From Paragordius varius (Eukaryota; Nematomorpha), in contig OZ176053.1 of the NCBI GenBank assembly GCA_964247055.1, forward strand, positions 13,020,001 through 13,084,000: DNA of 64,000 nt. Reading direction: 5' to 3'. This document shows, piece by piece, positions 36,967 to 52,177 of the stretch; positions within the stretch are counted from its first letter, which is position 1; every line of letters begins with the position of its first letter. The position numbers and the translations under genes are program-made. The notes below the pieces were generated by a model that ran no database searches, had not been told where the DNA came from, and saw only the letters and a program-made list of their open reading frames with translations.

Positions 36967-38604
36967 CTTTTAGTAAGACTACATCAAAATATAGAGATAT
37001 TTTGACAAACTCTTTCATATCCGATTTTTACAACGATACTTTATAAATTAATGTATAAAACTAGTCGTATCAATAAGTCGCATCGTTAAACTTTGTCCTT
37101 AAAAATCGGATATTGGTCACCGGTGAACAAAATAATCTTTTATACATTCTCTTAGTAAGACTACATCAAATTATAGAGATAGTTTGACAAACTCTTTCAT
37201 ATCCGATTTTTACAACGATACTTTAAAAATTATGGTATAACCAGTCGCATCAATACTCAAGTTAAACTTTGTCCTTAAAAATCGGATATTGGTCACCGGT
37301 GAACAAAATTATTTTTTATACATTCTCTTAGTAAGACTACATCAAAATATAGAGATATTTTGACAAACTCTTTCATATCCGATTTTTACAACGATACTTT
37401 AAAAATTTATGTATTAAACTAGTCGCATCAATACTCAAGTTAAACTTTGTCCTTAAAAATCGGATATTGGTCATCGGTGAACAAAATAATTTTTTATACA
37501 TTCTCTTAGCAAGACTACATCAAATAATAGAGATAGTTTGACAAACTCTTTATATCCGATTATTACAACAATACTTTATATATTAATGTATAAAACTAAT
37601 CGTATCAATAAGTCGCATCAATACTCAAGTTAAACTTTGTCCTTAAAAATCGGATATTGGTCACCGGTGAACAAAATAATTTTTTATACATTCTCTTAGT
37701 AAGACTGCATCAAAATATAGAGATAGTTTGACAAACTCTTTCATATCCGGATTGTACAACGATACTTTAAAAATTATGGCATTAAACCAGTCGCATCAAT
37801 ACTCAAGTTAAACTTTGTCCTTAAAAATCGGATATTGGTCACCGGTGAACAAAATAATTTTTTATACATTCTCTTAGCAAGACTACATCAAATAATAGAG
37901 ATAATTTGACAAACTCTTTCATATCCGATTTTTACAACGATACTTTATAAATTAATGTATAAAACTAGTCGTATCAATAAGTCGCATCAATACTCAAGTT
38001 AAACTTTGTCCTTAAAAATCGGATATTGGTTACCAGTGAACAAAATAATCTTTTATACATTCTCTTAGTAAGACTACATCAAATTATAGAGATAGTTTGA
38101 CAAACTCTTTCATATCCGATTTTTACAACGATACTTTAAAAATTATGGTATAACCAGTCGCATCAATACTCAAGTTAAACTTTGTCCTTAAAAATCGGAT
38201 ATTGGTCACCGGTGAACAAAATAATTTTTTATACATTCTCTTAGCAAGACTACATCAAATAATAGAGATAGTTTGACAAACTCTTTCATATCCGATTTTT
38301 ACAACGATACTTTATAAATTAATGTATAAAACTAGTCGTATCAATAAGTCGCATCAATACTCAAGTTAAACTTTGTCCTTAAAAATCGGATATTGGTCAC
38401 CGGTGAACAAAATAATCTTTTATACATTCTCTTAGTAAGACTACATCAAATTATAGAGATAGTTTGACAAACTCTTTCATATCCGATTTTTACAACGATA
38501 CTTTAAAAATTATGGTATAACCAGTCGCATCAATACTCAAGTTAAACTTTGTCCTTAAAAATCGGATATTGGTCACCGGTGAACAAAATTATTTTTTATA
38601 CATT

Positions 38605-39312
38605 CTCTTAGCAAGACTACATCAAATAATAGAGATAGTTTGACAAATTCTTTCATATCCGATTTTTACAACGATACTTTAAAAATTTATGTATAAAACT
38701 AGTCGCATCAATACTCAAGTTAAACTTTGTCCTTAAAAATCGGATATTGGTCACCGGTGAACAAAACTATTTTTTATACATTCTTTTAGTAAGACTACAT
38801 TAAAATATAGAGATAGTTTGACAAATTCTTTCATATCCGATTTTTACAACGATACTTTAAAAATTTATGTATAAAACTAGTCGCATCAATACTCAAGTTA
38901 AACTTTGTCAAAAATCGGATATTGGTCACCGGTGAACAAAACTATTTTTTATAATTCTTTTAGTATGACTACATCAAAATATAGAGATAGTTTGACAAAC
39001 TCTTTATTATCTGATTTTTACAACGATACTTTAAAAATTAATGTATAATTTAGCATACGACAATATTCAAGTTAAACTTTGTCCTTAAAAATCGGATATT
39101 GGTAACCGGTGAACGAAACTATTTTCTATACATTCTCTTAGAAGGACTACATTAAAATATAGAGATAGTTTGACAAACTCTTTCATATCCGATTTTTACA
39201 ACGATACTTTAAAAATTAATGTATAAAACTAATCGCATCAATACTCAAGTTAAACTTTGTCTTTAAAAATCGGATATTGGTCACCGGTGAACAAAATTAT
39301 TTTTTATACATT
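38605..39312 (+). repeat. Domain 2-type segment captured in HOR block A (monomers 36-39)
   Basis: Monomer 36 (38605-38782) starts with domain 3 markers (GCAAGAC, AAATAATAG) and ends with domain 2 markers (GACAAATTC, AAATTTATG, ACAAAACTATTTTTTATAC), so the left junction lies within it. Monomers 37 and 38 are fully of domain 2 type, including a B centre in 38. Monomer 39 returns to the HOR through AACTAATCGC and GTCTTTAAA. Confidence 0.85.
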
Positions 39313-40945
39313 CTCTTAGTAAGACTACATGAAAATATAGAGATAGTTTGACAGACTCTTTCATATCCGATTTTTACAACGATACTTTATAAATTAATGT
39401 ATTAAACTAGTCGCATCAATATTCAAGTTAAACTTTGTCCTTAAAACTCGGATATTGGTCACGGTGAACAAAATAATTTTTTATACATTCTCTTAGCAAG
39501 ACTACATCAAATAATAGAGATAGTTTGACAAACTCCTTCATATCCGATTTTTACAACGATACTTTATAAATTAATGTATAAAACTAGTCGTATCAATAAG
39601 TCGCATCAATACTCAAGTTAAACTTTGTCCTTAAACATCGGATATTGGTCACCGGTGAACAAAATAATTTTTTATACATTCTCTTAGTAAGACTACATCA
39701 AAATATAGAGATAGTTTGACAAACTCTTTCATATCTGATTTTTACAACGATACTTTAAAAATTATGGTATTAAACCAGTCGCATCAATACTCAAGTTAAA
39801 CTTTGTCCTTAAAAATCGGATATTGGTCACCGGTGAACAAAATAATTTTTTATACATTCTCTTAGCAAGACTACATCAAATAATAGAGATAGTTTGACAA
39901 ACTCTTTCATATCCGATTTTTACAACGATACTTTATAAATTAATGTATAAAACTAGTCGTATCAATAAGTCGCATCAATACTCAAGTTAAACTTTGTCCT
40001 TAAAAATCGGATATTGGTTACCGGTGAACAAAATAATCTTTTATACATTCTCTTAGTAAGACTACATCAAATTATAGAGATAGTTTGACAAACTCTTTCA
40101 TATCCGAATTTTACAACGATACTTTAAAAATTATGGTATAACCAGTCGCATCAATACTCAAGTTAAACTTTGTCCTTAAAAATCGGATATTGGTCACCGG
40201 TGAACAAAATTATTTTTTATACATTCTCTTAGTAAGACTACATCAAAATATAGAGATAGTTTGACAAACTCTTTCTATATCCGAATTTTACAACGATACT
40301 TTAAAAATTAATGTGTTAAACTAGTCGCATACTCAAGTTAAACTTTGTCCTTAAAAATCGGATATTGGTCACCGGTGAACAAAATTATTTTTTATACATT
40401 CTCTTAGTAAGACTACATTAAAATATAGAGATAGTTTGACAAACTCTTTCATATCCGATTTTTACAACGATACTTTAAAAATTAATGTATAAAACTAGTC
40501 GTATCAATAAATCGTATCAATACTCAAGTTAAACTTTGTCCTTAAAAATCGGATATTGGTCACCGGTGAACAAAATTATTTTTTATACATTCTCTTAGTA
40601 GGACTACATTAAAATATAGAGATATTTTGACAAACTCTTTCATATCCGATTTTTACAACGATACTTTAAAAATTAATGTGTTAAACTAGTCGCATTAATA
40701 ATCAAGTTAAACTTTGTCCTTAAAAATCGGATATTGGTCACCGGTGAACAAAATAATTTTTTATACATTCTCTTAGTAAGACTACATCAAAATATAGAGA
40801 TAGTTTGACAAACTCTTTCCATATCCGATTTTTACAACGATACTTTAAAAATTAATGTGTTAAACTAGTCGCATCAATACTCAAGTTAAACTTTGTCCTT
40901 AAAAATCGGATATTGGTCACCGAACAAAATTATTTTTTATACATT

Positions 40946-43900
40946 CTCTTAGTAAGACTACTTCAAAATATAGAGATAGTTTGACAAACTCTTTCATATC
41001 CGATTAAAAATTAATGTATTAAACTAGTCGCATCAATATTCAAGTTAAACTTTGTCCTTAAAAATCGGATATTGGTCACCGGTGAACAAAATAATTTTTT
41101 ATACATTCTAGTAAGACTACATCAAAATATAGAGATAGTTTGACAAACTCTTTCCATATCCGATTTTTACAACGATACTTTAAAAATTAATGTATTAAAC
41201 TAGTCGCATGATTACTCAAGTTAAACTTTGTCCTTAAAAATCGGATATTGGTCCCCGGTGAACCAAATAATTTTTTATACATTCTCTTAGTAAGACTACA
41301 TCAAAATATAGAGATAGTTTGACAAACTCTTTCATATCCGATTTTTACAACGATACTTTAAAAATTAATGTATTAAACTAGTCGCATCAATACTCAAGTT
41401 AAACTTTGTCCTTAAAAATCGGATATTGGTCACCGGTGAACAAAATTATTTTTTATACATTCTCTTAGTAAGACTACATCAAATAATAGAGATAGTTTGA
41501 CAAACTCTTTCATATCCGATTTTTACAACGATACTTTATAAATTAATGTATAAAACTAGTCGTATCAATAAGTCGCATCAATACTCAAGTTAAACTTATC
41601 CTTAAAAATCGGATATTGGTCCCCGGTGAACAAAATAATTTTTTATACATTCTCTTAGTAAGACTACATCAAAATATAAAGATAGTTTGACAAACTCTTT
41701 CATATCCGATTTTTACAACGATACTTTAAAAATTAATGTATTAAACTAGTCGCATCAATACTCAAGTTAAACTTTGTCCTTAAAAATCGGATATTGGTCA
41801 CCGGTAAACAAAATAATTTTTTATACATTCTCTTAGCAAGACTACATCAAATAATAGAGATAGTTTGACAAACTCTTTCATATCCGATTTTTACAACGAT
41901 ACTTTATAAATTAATGTATAAAACTAGTCGTATCAATAAGTCGCATCAATACTCAAGTTAAACTTTGTCCTTAAAAATCGGATATTGGTTACCGGTGAAC
42001 AAAATAATCTTTTATACATTCTCTTAGTAAGACTACATCAAATTATAGAGATAGTTTGACAAACTCTTTCATATCCGAATTTTACAACGATACTTTAAAA
42101 ATTATGGTATAACCAGTCGCATCAATACTCAAGTTAAACTTTGTCCTTAAAAATCGGATATTGGTCACCGGTGAACAAAATTATTTTTTATACATTCTCT
42201 TAGTAAGACTACATCAAAATATAGAGATATTTTGACAAACTCTTTCATATCCGATTTTTACAACGATACTTTAAAAATTAATGTGTTAATCTAGTCGCAT
42301 TAATACTCAAGTTAAACTTTGTCCTTAAAAATCGGATATTGGTCACCGGTGAACAAAATAATTTTTTATACATTCTCTTAGTAAGACTACATCAAAATAT
42401 AGAGATAGTTTGACAAACTCTTTCCATATCCGAATTTTACAACGATACTTTAAAAAGTAATGTGTTAAACTAGTCGCATACTCAAGTTAAACTTTGTCCT
42501 TAAAAATCGGATATTGGTCACCGGTGAACAAAATTATTTTTTATACATTCTCTTAGTAAGACTACATTAAAATATAGAGATAGTTTGACAAACTCTTTCA
42601 TATCCGATTTTTACAACGATACTTTAAAAATTAATGTATAAAACTAGTCGTATCAATAAATCGTATCAATACTCAAGTTAAACTTTGTCCTTAAAAATCG
42701 GATATTGGTCACCGGTGAACAAAATTATTTTTTATACATTCTCTTAGTAGGACTACATTAAAATATAGAGATAGTTTGGCAAACTCTTTCCTATCCGGAT
42801 TGTACAACGATACTTTAAAAATTAATGTATTAAACTAGTCGCATCAATACTCAAGTTAAACTTTGTCCTTAAAAATCGGATATTGGTCATCGGTGAACAA
42901 AATAATTTTTTATACATTCTCTTAGCAAGACTACATCAAATAATAGAGATAGTTTGACAAACTCTTTCATATCCGATTATTACAACAATACTTTATATAT
43001 TAATGTATAAAACTAATCGTATCAATAAGTCGCATCAATACTCAAGTTAAACTTTGTCCTTAAAAATCGGATATTGGTCACCGGTGAACAAAATAATTTT
43101 TTATACATTCTCTTAGTAAGACTACATCAAAATATAGAGATAGTTTGACAAACTCTTTCATATCCGGATTGTACAACGATACTTTAAAAATTATGGTATT
43201 AAACCAGTCGCATCAATACTCAAGTTAAACTTTGTCCTTAAAAATCGGATATTGGTCACCGGTGAACAAAATTACTTTTTATACATTCTCTTAGTAAGAC
43301 TACATCAAAATATAGAGATAGTTTGACAAACTCTATCATATCCGATTTTTACAACGATACTTTAAAAATTAATGTATTAAACTAGTCGCATCAATATTCA
43401 AGTTAAACTTTGTCCTTAAAAATCGGATATTGGTCACCGGTGAACAAAATAATTTTTTATACATTCTCTTAGCAAGACTACATCAAATAATAGAGATAGT
43501 TTGACAAACTCTTTCATATCCGATTTTTACAACGATACTTTATAAATTAATGTATAAAACTAGTCGTATCAATAAGTCGCATCAATACTCAAGTTAAACT
43601 TTGTCCTTAAAAATCGGATATTGGTCACCGGTGAACAAAATAATCTTTTATACATTCTCTTAGTAAGACTACATCAAATTATAGAGATAGTTTGACAAAC
43701 TCTTTCATATCCGATTTTTACAACGATACTTTAAAAATTATGGTATAACCAGTCGCATCAATACTCAAGTTAAACTTTGTCCTTAAAAATCGGATATTGG
43801 TCGCCGGTGAACAAAATTATTTTTTATACATTCTCTTAGCAAGACTACATCAAATAATAGAGATAGTTTGACAAACTCCTTCATATCCGATTTTTACAAC

Positions 43901-46900
43901 GATACTTTATAAATTAATGTATAAAACTAGTCGTATCAATAAGTCGCATCAATACTCAAGTTAAACTTTGTCCTTAAACATCGGATATTGGTCACCGGTG
44001 AACAAAATAATTTTTTATACATTCTCTTAGTAAGACTACATCAAAATATATAGATAGTTTGACAAACTCTTTCATATCTGATTTTTACAACGATACTTTA
44101 AAAATTATGGTATTAAACCAGTCGCATCAATACTCAAGTTAAACTTTGTCCTTAAAAATCGGATATTGGTCACCGGTGAACAAAATAATTTTTTATACAT
44201 TCTCTTAGCAAGACTACATCAAATAATAGAGATAGTTTGACAAACTCTTTCATATCCGATTTTTACAACGATACTTTATAAATTAATGTATAAAACTAGT
44301 CGTATCAATAAGTCGCATCAATACTCAAGTTAAACTTTGTCCTTAAAAATCGGATATTGGTCACCGGTGAACAAAATAATCTTTTATACATTCTCTTAGT
44401 AAGACTACATCAAATTATAGAGATAGTTTGACAAACTCTTTCATATCCGATTTTTACAACGATACTTTAAAAATTATGGTATAACCAGTCGCATCAATAC
44501 TCAAGTTAATCTTTGTCCTTAAAAATCGGATATTGGTCACCGGTGAACAAAATTATTTTTTATACATTCTCTTAGTAAGACTACATCAAAATATAGAGAT
44601 ATTTTGACAAACTCTTTCATATCCGATTTTTACAACGATACTTTAAAAATTAATGTGTTAAACTAGTCGCATTAATACTCAAGTTAAACTTTGTCCTTAA
44701 AAATCGGATATTGGTCACCGGTGAACAAAATTATTTTTTATACATTCTCTTAGTAAGACTACATCAAAATATAGAGATATTTTGACAAACTCTTTCATAT
44801 CCGATTTTTACAACGATACTTTATAAATTAATGTATAAAACTAGTCGTATCAATAAGTCGCATCGTTAAACTTTGTCCTTAAAAATCGGATATTGGTCAC
44901 CGGTGAACAAAATAATCTTTTATACATTCTCTTAGTAAGACTACATCAAATTATAGAGATAGTTTGACAAACTCTTTCATATCCGATTTTTACAACGATA
45001 CTTTAAAAATTATGGTATAACCAGTCGCATCAATACTCAAGTTAAACTTTGTCCTTAAAAATCGGATATTGGTCACCGGTGAACAAAATTATTTTTTATA
45101 CATTCTCTTAGTAAGACTACATCAAAATATAGAGATATTTTGACAAACTCTTTCATATCCGATTTTTACAACGATACTTTAAAAATTTATGTATTAAACT
45201 AGTCGCATCAATACTCAAGTTAAACTTTGTCCTTAAAAATCGGATATTGGTCATCGGTGAACAAAATAATTTTTTATACATTCTCTTAGCAAGACTACAT
45301 CAAATAATAGAGATAGTTTGACAAACTCTTTATATCCGATTATTACAACAATACTTTATATATTAATGTATAAAACTAATCGTATCAATAAGTCGCATCA
45401 ATACTCAAGTTAAACTTTGTCCTTAAAAATCGGATATTGGTCACCGGTGAACAAAATAATTTTTTATACATTCTCTTAGTAAGACTACATCAAAATATAG
45501 AGATAGTTTGACAAACTCTTTCATATCCGGATTGTACAACGATACTTTAAAAATTATGGCATTAAACCAGTCGCATCAATACTCAAGTTAAACTTTGTCC
45601 TTAAAAATCGGATATTGGTCACCGGTGAACAAAATAATTTTTTATACATTCTCTTAGCAAGACTACATCAAATAATAGAGATAATTTGACAAACTCTTTC
45701 ATATCCGATTTTTACAACGATACTTTATAAATTAATGTATAAAACTAGTCGTATCAATAAGTCGCATCAATACTCAAGTTAAACTTTGTCCTTAAAAATC
45801 GGATATTGGTTACCAGTGAACAAAATAATCTTTTATACATTCTCTTAGTAAGACTACATCAAATTATAGAGATAGTTTGACAAACTCTTTCATATCCGAT
45901 TTTTACAACGATACTTTAAAAATTATGGTATAACCAGTCGCATCAATACTCAAGTTAAACTTTGTCCTTAAAAATCGGATATTGGTCACCGGTGAACAAA
46001 ATAATTTTTTATACATTCTCTTAGTAAGACTACATCAAAATATAGAGATATTTTGACAAACTCTTTCATATCCGATTTTTACAACGATACTTTAAAAATT
46101 AATGTGTTAATCTAGTCGCATTAATACTCAAGTTAAACTTTGTCCTTAAAAATCGGATATTGGTCACCGGTGAACAAAATAATTTTTTATACATTCTCTT
46201 AGTAAGACTACATCAAAATATAGAGATAGTTTGACAAACTCTTTCTATATCCGAATTTTACAACGATACTTTAAAAATTAATGTGTTAAACTAGTCGCAT
46301 ACTCAAGTTAAACTTTGTCCTTAAAAATCGGATATTGGTCACCGGTGAACAAAATTATTTTTTATACATTCTCTTAGTAAGACTACATTAAAATATAGAG
46401 ATAGTTTGACAAACTCTTTCATATCCGATTTTTACAACGATACTTTAAAAATTAATGTATAAAACTAGTCGTATCAATAAATCGTATCAATACTCAAGTT
46501 AAACTTTGTCCTTAAAAATCGGATATTGGTCACCGGTGAACAAAATTATTTTTTATACATTCTCTTAGTAGGACTACATTAAAATATAGAGATATTTTGA
46601 CAAACTCTTTCATATCCGATTTTTACAACGATACTTTAAAAATTAATGTGTTAAACTAGTCGCATTAATAATCAAGTTAAACTTTGTCCTTAAAAATCGG
46701 ATATTGGTCACCGGTGAACAAAATAATTTTTTATACATTCTCTTAGTAAGACTACATCAAAATATAGAGATAGTTTGACAAACTCTTTCCATATCCGATT
46801 TTTACAACGATACTTTAAAAATTAATGTGTTAAACTAGTCGCATCAATACTCAAGTTAAACTTTGTCCTTAAAAATCGGATATTGGTCACCGAACAAAAT

Positions 46901-46915
46901 TATTTTTTATACATT
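40946..46915 (+). repeat. HOR block B (5970 bp, 33 monomers)
   Basis: Contains monomers 1-21 (block A positions + 8694), 27-33 (+7780), one extra monomer of type 8 at 46018, and 45-48 at 46196, 46371, 46562 and 46740. Relative to A it lacks 22-26 (914 bp) and 34-44 (1988 bp) and has the extra 178-bp monomer, which gives exactly 5970 bp. The 34-44 loss removes the captured domain 2 segment. Private substitutions include AAAAAGTAATG (42452), CTCTATCATATCC (43332) and GGTCGCCGG (43800). Confidence 0.88.
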
Positions 46916-47989
46916 CTCTTAGTAAGACTACTTCAAAATATAGAGATAGTTTGACAAACTCTTTCATATCCGATTAAAAATTAATGTATTAAACTAGTCG
47001 CATCAATATTCAAGTTAAACTTTGTCCTTAAAAATCGGATATTGGTCACCGGTGAACAAAATAATTTTTTATACATTCTAGTAAGACTACATCAAAATAT
47101 AGAGATAGTTTGACAAACTCTTTCCATATCCGATTTTTACAACGATACTTTAAAAATTAATGTATTAAACTAGTCGCATGATTACTCAAGTTAAACTTTG
47201 TCCTTAAAAATCGGATATTGGTCCCCGGTGAACCAAATAATTTTTTATACATTCTCTTAGTAAGACTACATCAAAATATAGAGATAGTTTGACAAACTCT
47301 TTCATATCCGATTTTTACAACGATACTTTAAAAATTAATGTATTAAACTAGTCGCATCAATACTCAAGTTAAACTTTGTCCTTAAAAATCGGATATTGGT
47401 CACCGGTGAACAAAATTATTTTTTATACATTCTCTTAGTAAGACCACATCAAATAATAGAGATAGTTTGACAAACTCTTTCATATCCGATTTTTACAACG
47501 ATACTTTATAAATTAATGTATAAAACTAGTCGTATCAATAAGTCGCATCAATACTCAAGTTAAACTTATCCTTAAAAATCGGATATTGGTCCCCGGTGAA
47601 CAAAATAATTTTTTATACATTCTCTTAGTAAGACTACATCAAAATATAAAGATAGTTTGACAAACTCTTTCATATCCGATTTTTACAACGATACTTTAAA
47701 AATTAATGTATTAAACTAGTCGCATCAATACTCAAGTTAAACTTTGTCCTTAAAAATCGGATATTGGTCACCGGTAAACAAAATAATTTTTTATACATTC
47801 TCTTAGCAAGACTACATCAAATAATAGAGATAGTTTACAAACTCTTTCATATCCGATTTTTACAACGATACTTTATAAATTAATGTATAAAACTAGTCGT
47901 ATCAATAAGTCGCATCAATACTCAAGTTAAACTTTGTCCTTAAAAATCGGATATTGGTTACCGGTGAACAAAATAATCTTTTATACATT

Positions 47990-48167
47990 CTCTTAGTAAG
48001 ACTACATCAAATTATAGAGATAGTTTGACAAACTCTTTCATATCCGATTTTTACAACGATACTTTAAAAATTAATGTGTTAATCTAGTCGCATTAATACT
48101 CAAGTTAAACTTTGTCCTTAAAAATCGGATATTGGTCACCGGTGAACAAAATAATTTTTTATACATT
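47990..48167 (+). repeat. Chimeric monomer 7/8 in block C
   Basis: The start has the AAATTATAG marker of monomer 7; the end has the GTGTTAATCTAG and GCATTAATACTC markers of monomer 8. In the other blocks these are two successive monomers of 176 and 178 bp. One in-register exchange, with its breakpoint between about position 30 and 85 of the unit, removes exactly one monomer. Confidence 0.85.
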
Positions 48168-51100
48168 CTCTTAGTAAGACTACATCAAAATATAGAGATA
48201 GTTTGACAAACTCTTTCCATATCCGAATTTTACAACGATACTTTAAAAATTAATGTGTTAAACTAGTCGCATACTCAAGTTAAACTTTGTCCTTAAAAAT
48301 CGGATATTGGTCACCGGTGAACAAAATTATTTTTTATACATTCTCTTAGTAAGACTACATTAAAATATAGAGATAGTTTGACAAACTCTTTCATATCCGA
48401 TTTTTACAACGATACTTTAAAAATTAATGTATAAAACTAGTCGTATCAATAAATCGTATCAATACTCAAGTTAAACTTTGTCCTTAAAAATCGGATATTG
48501 GTCACCGGTGAACAAAATTATTTTTTATACATTCTCTTAGTAGGACTACATTAAAATATAGAGATAGTTTGGCAAACTCTTTCCTATCCGGATTGTACAA
48601 CGATACTTTAAAAATTAATGTATTAAACTAGTCGCATCAATACTCAAGTTAAACTTTGTCCTTAAAAATCGGATATTGGTCATCGGTGAACAAAATAATT
48701 TTTTATACATTCTCTTAGCAAGACTACATCAAATAATAGAGATAGTTTGACAAACTCTTTCATATCCGATTATTACAACAATACTTTATATATTAATGTA
48801 TAAAACTAATCGTATCAATAAGTCGCATCAATACTCAAGTTAAACTTTGTCCTTAAAAATCGGATATTGGTCACCGGTGAACAAAATAATTTTTTATACA
48901 TTCTCTTAGTAAGACTACATCAAAATATAGAGATAGTTTGACAAACTCTTTCATATCCGGATTGTACAACGATACTTTAAAAATTATGGTATTAAACCAG
49001 TCGCATCAATACTCAAGTTAAACTTTGTCCTTAAAAATCGGATATTGGTCACCGGTGAACAAAATTACTTTTTATACATTCTCTTAGTAAGACTACATCA
49101 AAATATAGAGATAGTTTGACAAACTCTTTCATATCCGATTTTTACAACGATACTTTAAAAATTAATGTATTAAACTAGTCGCATCAATATTCAAGTTAAA
49201 CTTTGTCCTTAAAAATCGGATATTGGTCACCGGTGAACAAAATAATTTTTTATACATTCTCTTAGCAAGACTACATCAAATAATAGAGATAGTTTGACAA
49301 ACTCTTTCATATCCGATTTTTACAACGATACTTTATAAATTAATGTATAAAACTAGTCGTATCAATAAGTCGCATCAATACTCAAGTTAAACTTTGTCCT
49401 TAAAAATCGGATATTGGTCACCGGTGAACAAAATAATCTTTTATACATTCTCTTAGTAAGACTACATCAAATTATAGAGATAGTTTGACAAACTCTTTCA
49501 TATCCGATTTTTACAACGATACTTTAAAAATTATGGTATAACCAGTCGCATCAATACTCAAGTTAAACTTTGTCCTTAAAAATCGGATATTGGTCACCGG
49601 TGAACAAAATTATTTTTTATACATTCTCTTAGCAAGACTACATCAAATAATAGAGATAGTTTGACAAACTCCTTCATATCCGATTTTTACAACGATACTT
49701 TATAAATTAATGTATAAAACTAGTCGTATCAATAAGTCGCATCAATACTCAAGTTAAACTTTGTCCTTAAACATCGGATATTGGTCACCGGTGAACAAAA
49801 TAATTTTTTATACATTCTCTTAGTAAGACTACATCAAAATATAGAGATAGTTTGACAAACTCTTTCATATCTGATTTTTACAACGATACTTTAAAAATTA
49901 TGGTATTAAACCAGTCGCATCAATACTCAAGTTAAACTTTGTCCTTAAAAATCGGATATTGGTCACCGGTGAACAAAATAATTTTTTATACATTCTCTTA
50001 GCAAGACTACATCAAATAATAGAGATAGTTTGACAAACTCTTTCATATCCGATTTTTACAACGATACTTTATAAATTAATGTATAAAACTAGTCGTATCA
50101 ATAAGTCGCATCAATACTCAAGTTAAACTTTGTCCTTAAAAATCGGATATTGGTCACCGGTGAACAAAATAATCTTTTATACATTCTCTTAGTAAGACTA
50201 CATCAAATTATAGAGATAGTTTGACAAACTCTTTCATATCCGATTTTTACAACGATACTTTAAAAATTATGGTATAACCAGTCGCATCAATACTCAAGTT
50301 AATCTTTGTCCTTAAAAATCGGATATTGGTCACCGGTGAACAAAATTATTTTTTATACATTCTCTTAGTAAGACTACATCAAAATATAGAGATATTTTGA
50401 CAAACTCTTTCATATCCGATTTTTACAACGATACTTTAAAAATTAATGTGTTAAACTAGTCGCATTAATACTCAAGTTAAACTTTGTCCTTAAAAATCGG
50501 ATATTGGTCACCGGTGAACAAAATTATTTTTTATACATTCTCTTAGTAAGACTACATCAAAATATAGAGATATTTTGACAAACTCTTTCATATCCGATTT
50601 TTACAACGATACTTTATAAATTAATGTATAAAACTAGTCGTATCAATAAGTCGCATCGTTAAACTTTGTCCTTAAAAATCGGATATTGGTCACCGGTGAA
50701 CAAAATAATCTTTTATACATTCTCTTAGTAAGACTACATCAAATTATAGAGATAGTTTGACAAACTCTTTCATATCCGATTTTTACAACGATACTTTAAA
50801 AATTATGGTATAACCAGTCGCATCAATACTCAAGTTAAACTTTGTCCTTAAAAATCGGATATTGGTCACCGGTGAACAAAATTATTTTTTATACATTCTC
50901 TTAGTAAGACTACATCAAAATATAGAGATATTTTGACAAACTCTTTCATATCCGATTTTTACAACGATACTTTAAAAATTTATGTATTAAACTAGTCGCA
51001 TCAATACTCAAGTTAAACTTTGTCCTTAAAAATCGGATATTGGTCATCGGTGAACAAAATAATTTTTTATACATTCTCTTAGCAAGACTACATCAAATAA

Positions 51101-52177
51101 TAGAGATAGTTTGACAAACTCTTTATATCCGATTATTACAACAATACTTTATATATTAATGTATAAAACTAATCGTATCAATAAGTCGCATCAATACTCA
51201 AGTTAAACTTTGTCCTTAAAAATCGGATATTGGTCACCGGTGAACAAAATAATTTTTTATACATTCTCTTAGTAAGACTACATCAAAATATAGAGATAGT
51301 TTGACAAACTCTTTCATATCCGGATTGTACAACGATACTTTAAAAATTATGGCATTAAACCAGTCGCATCAATACTCAAGTTAAACTTTGTCCTTAAAAA
51401 TCGGATATTGGTCACCGGTGAACAAAATAATTTTTTATACATTCTCTTAGCAAGACTACATCAAATAATAGAGATAATTTGACAAACTCTTTCATATCCG
51501 ATTTTTACAACGATACTTTATAAATTAATGTATAAAACTAGTCGTATCAATAAGTCGCATCAATACTCAAGTTAAACTTTGTCCTTAAAAATCGGATATT
51601 GGTTACCAGTGAACAAAATAATCTTTTATACATTCTCTTAGTAAGACTACATCAAATTATAGAGATAGTTTGACAAACTCTTTCATATCCGATTTTTACA
51701 ACGATACTTTAAAAATTATGGTATAACCAGTCGCATCAATACTCAAGTTAAACTTTGTCCTTAAAAATCGGATATTGGTCACCGGTGAACAAAATAATTT
51801 TTTATACATTCTCTTAGCAAGACTACATCAAATAATAGAGATAGTTTGACAAACTCTTTCATATCCGATTTTTACAACGATACTTTATAAATTAATGTAT
51901 AAAACTAGTCGTATCAATAAGTCGCATCAATACTCAAGTTAAACTTTGTCCTTAAAAATCGGATATTGGTCACCGGTGAACAAAATAATCTTTTATACAT
52001 TCTCTTAGTAAGACTACATCAAATTATAGAGATAGTTTGACAAACTCTTTCATATCCGATTTTTACAACGATACTTTAAAAATTATGGTATAACCAGTCG
52101 CATCAATACTCAAGTTAAACTTTGTCCTTAAAAATCGGATATTGGTCACCGGTGAACAAAATTATTTTTTATACATT

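Larger units (their letters stand above)
32252..40945 (+). repeat. HOR block A (8694 bp, 48 monomers; reference numbering)
   Basis: Monomers 1-48 start at 32252, 32414, 32590, 32768, 32958, 33136, 33327, 33503, 33681, 33856, 34047, 34225, 34416, 34594, 34772, 34963, 35139, 35330, 35508, 35699, 35875, 36053, 36244, 36422, 36613, 36789, 36967, 37149, 37325, 37503, 37693, 37871, 38062, 38238, 38429, 38605, 38783, 38957, 39135, 39313, 39490, 39681, 39859, 40050, 40226, 40401, 40592 and 40770. Lengths are 162-191 bp. Monomers 22-26 are a local copy of 17-21 and are found only here. Monomers 36-39 contain a captured domain 2 segment. There is no extra monomer between 44 and 45, unlike blocks C and D. 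Confidence 0.9.
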
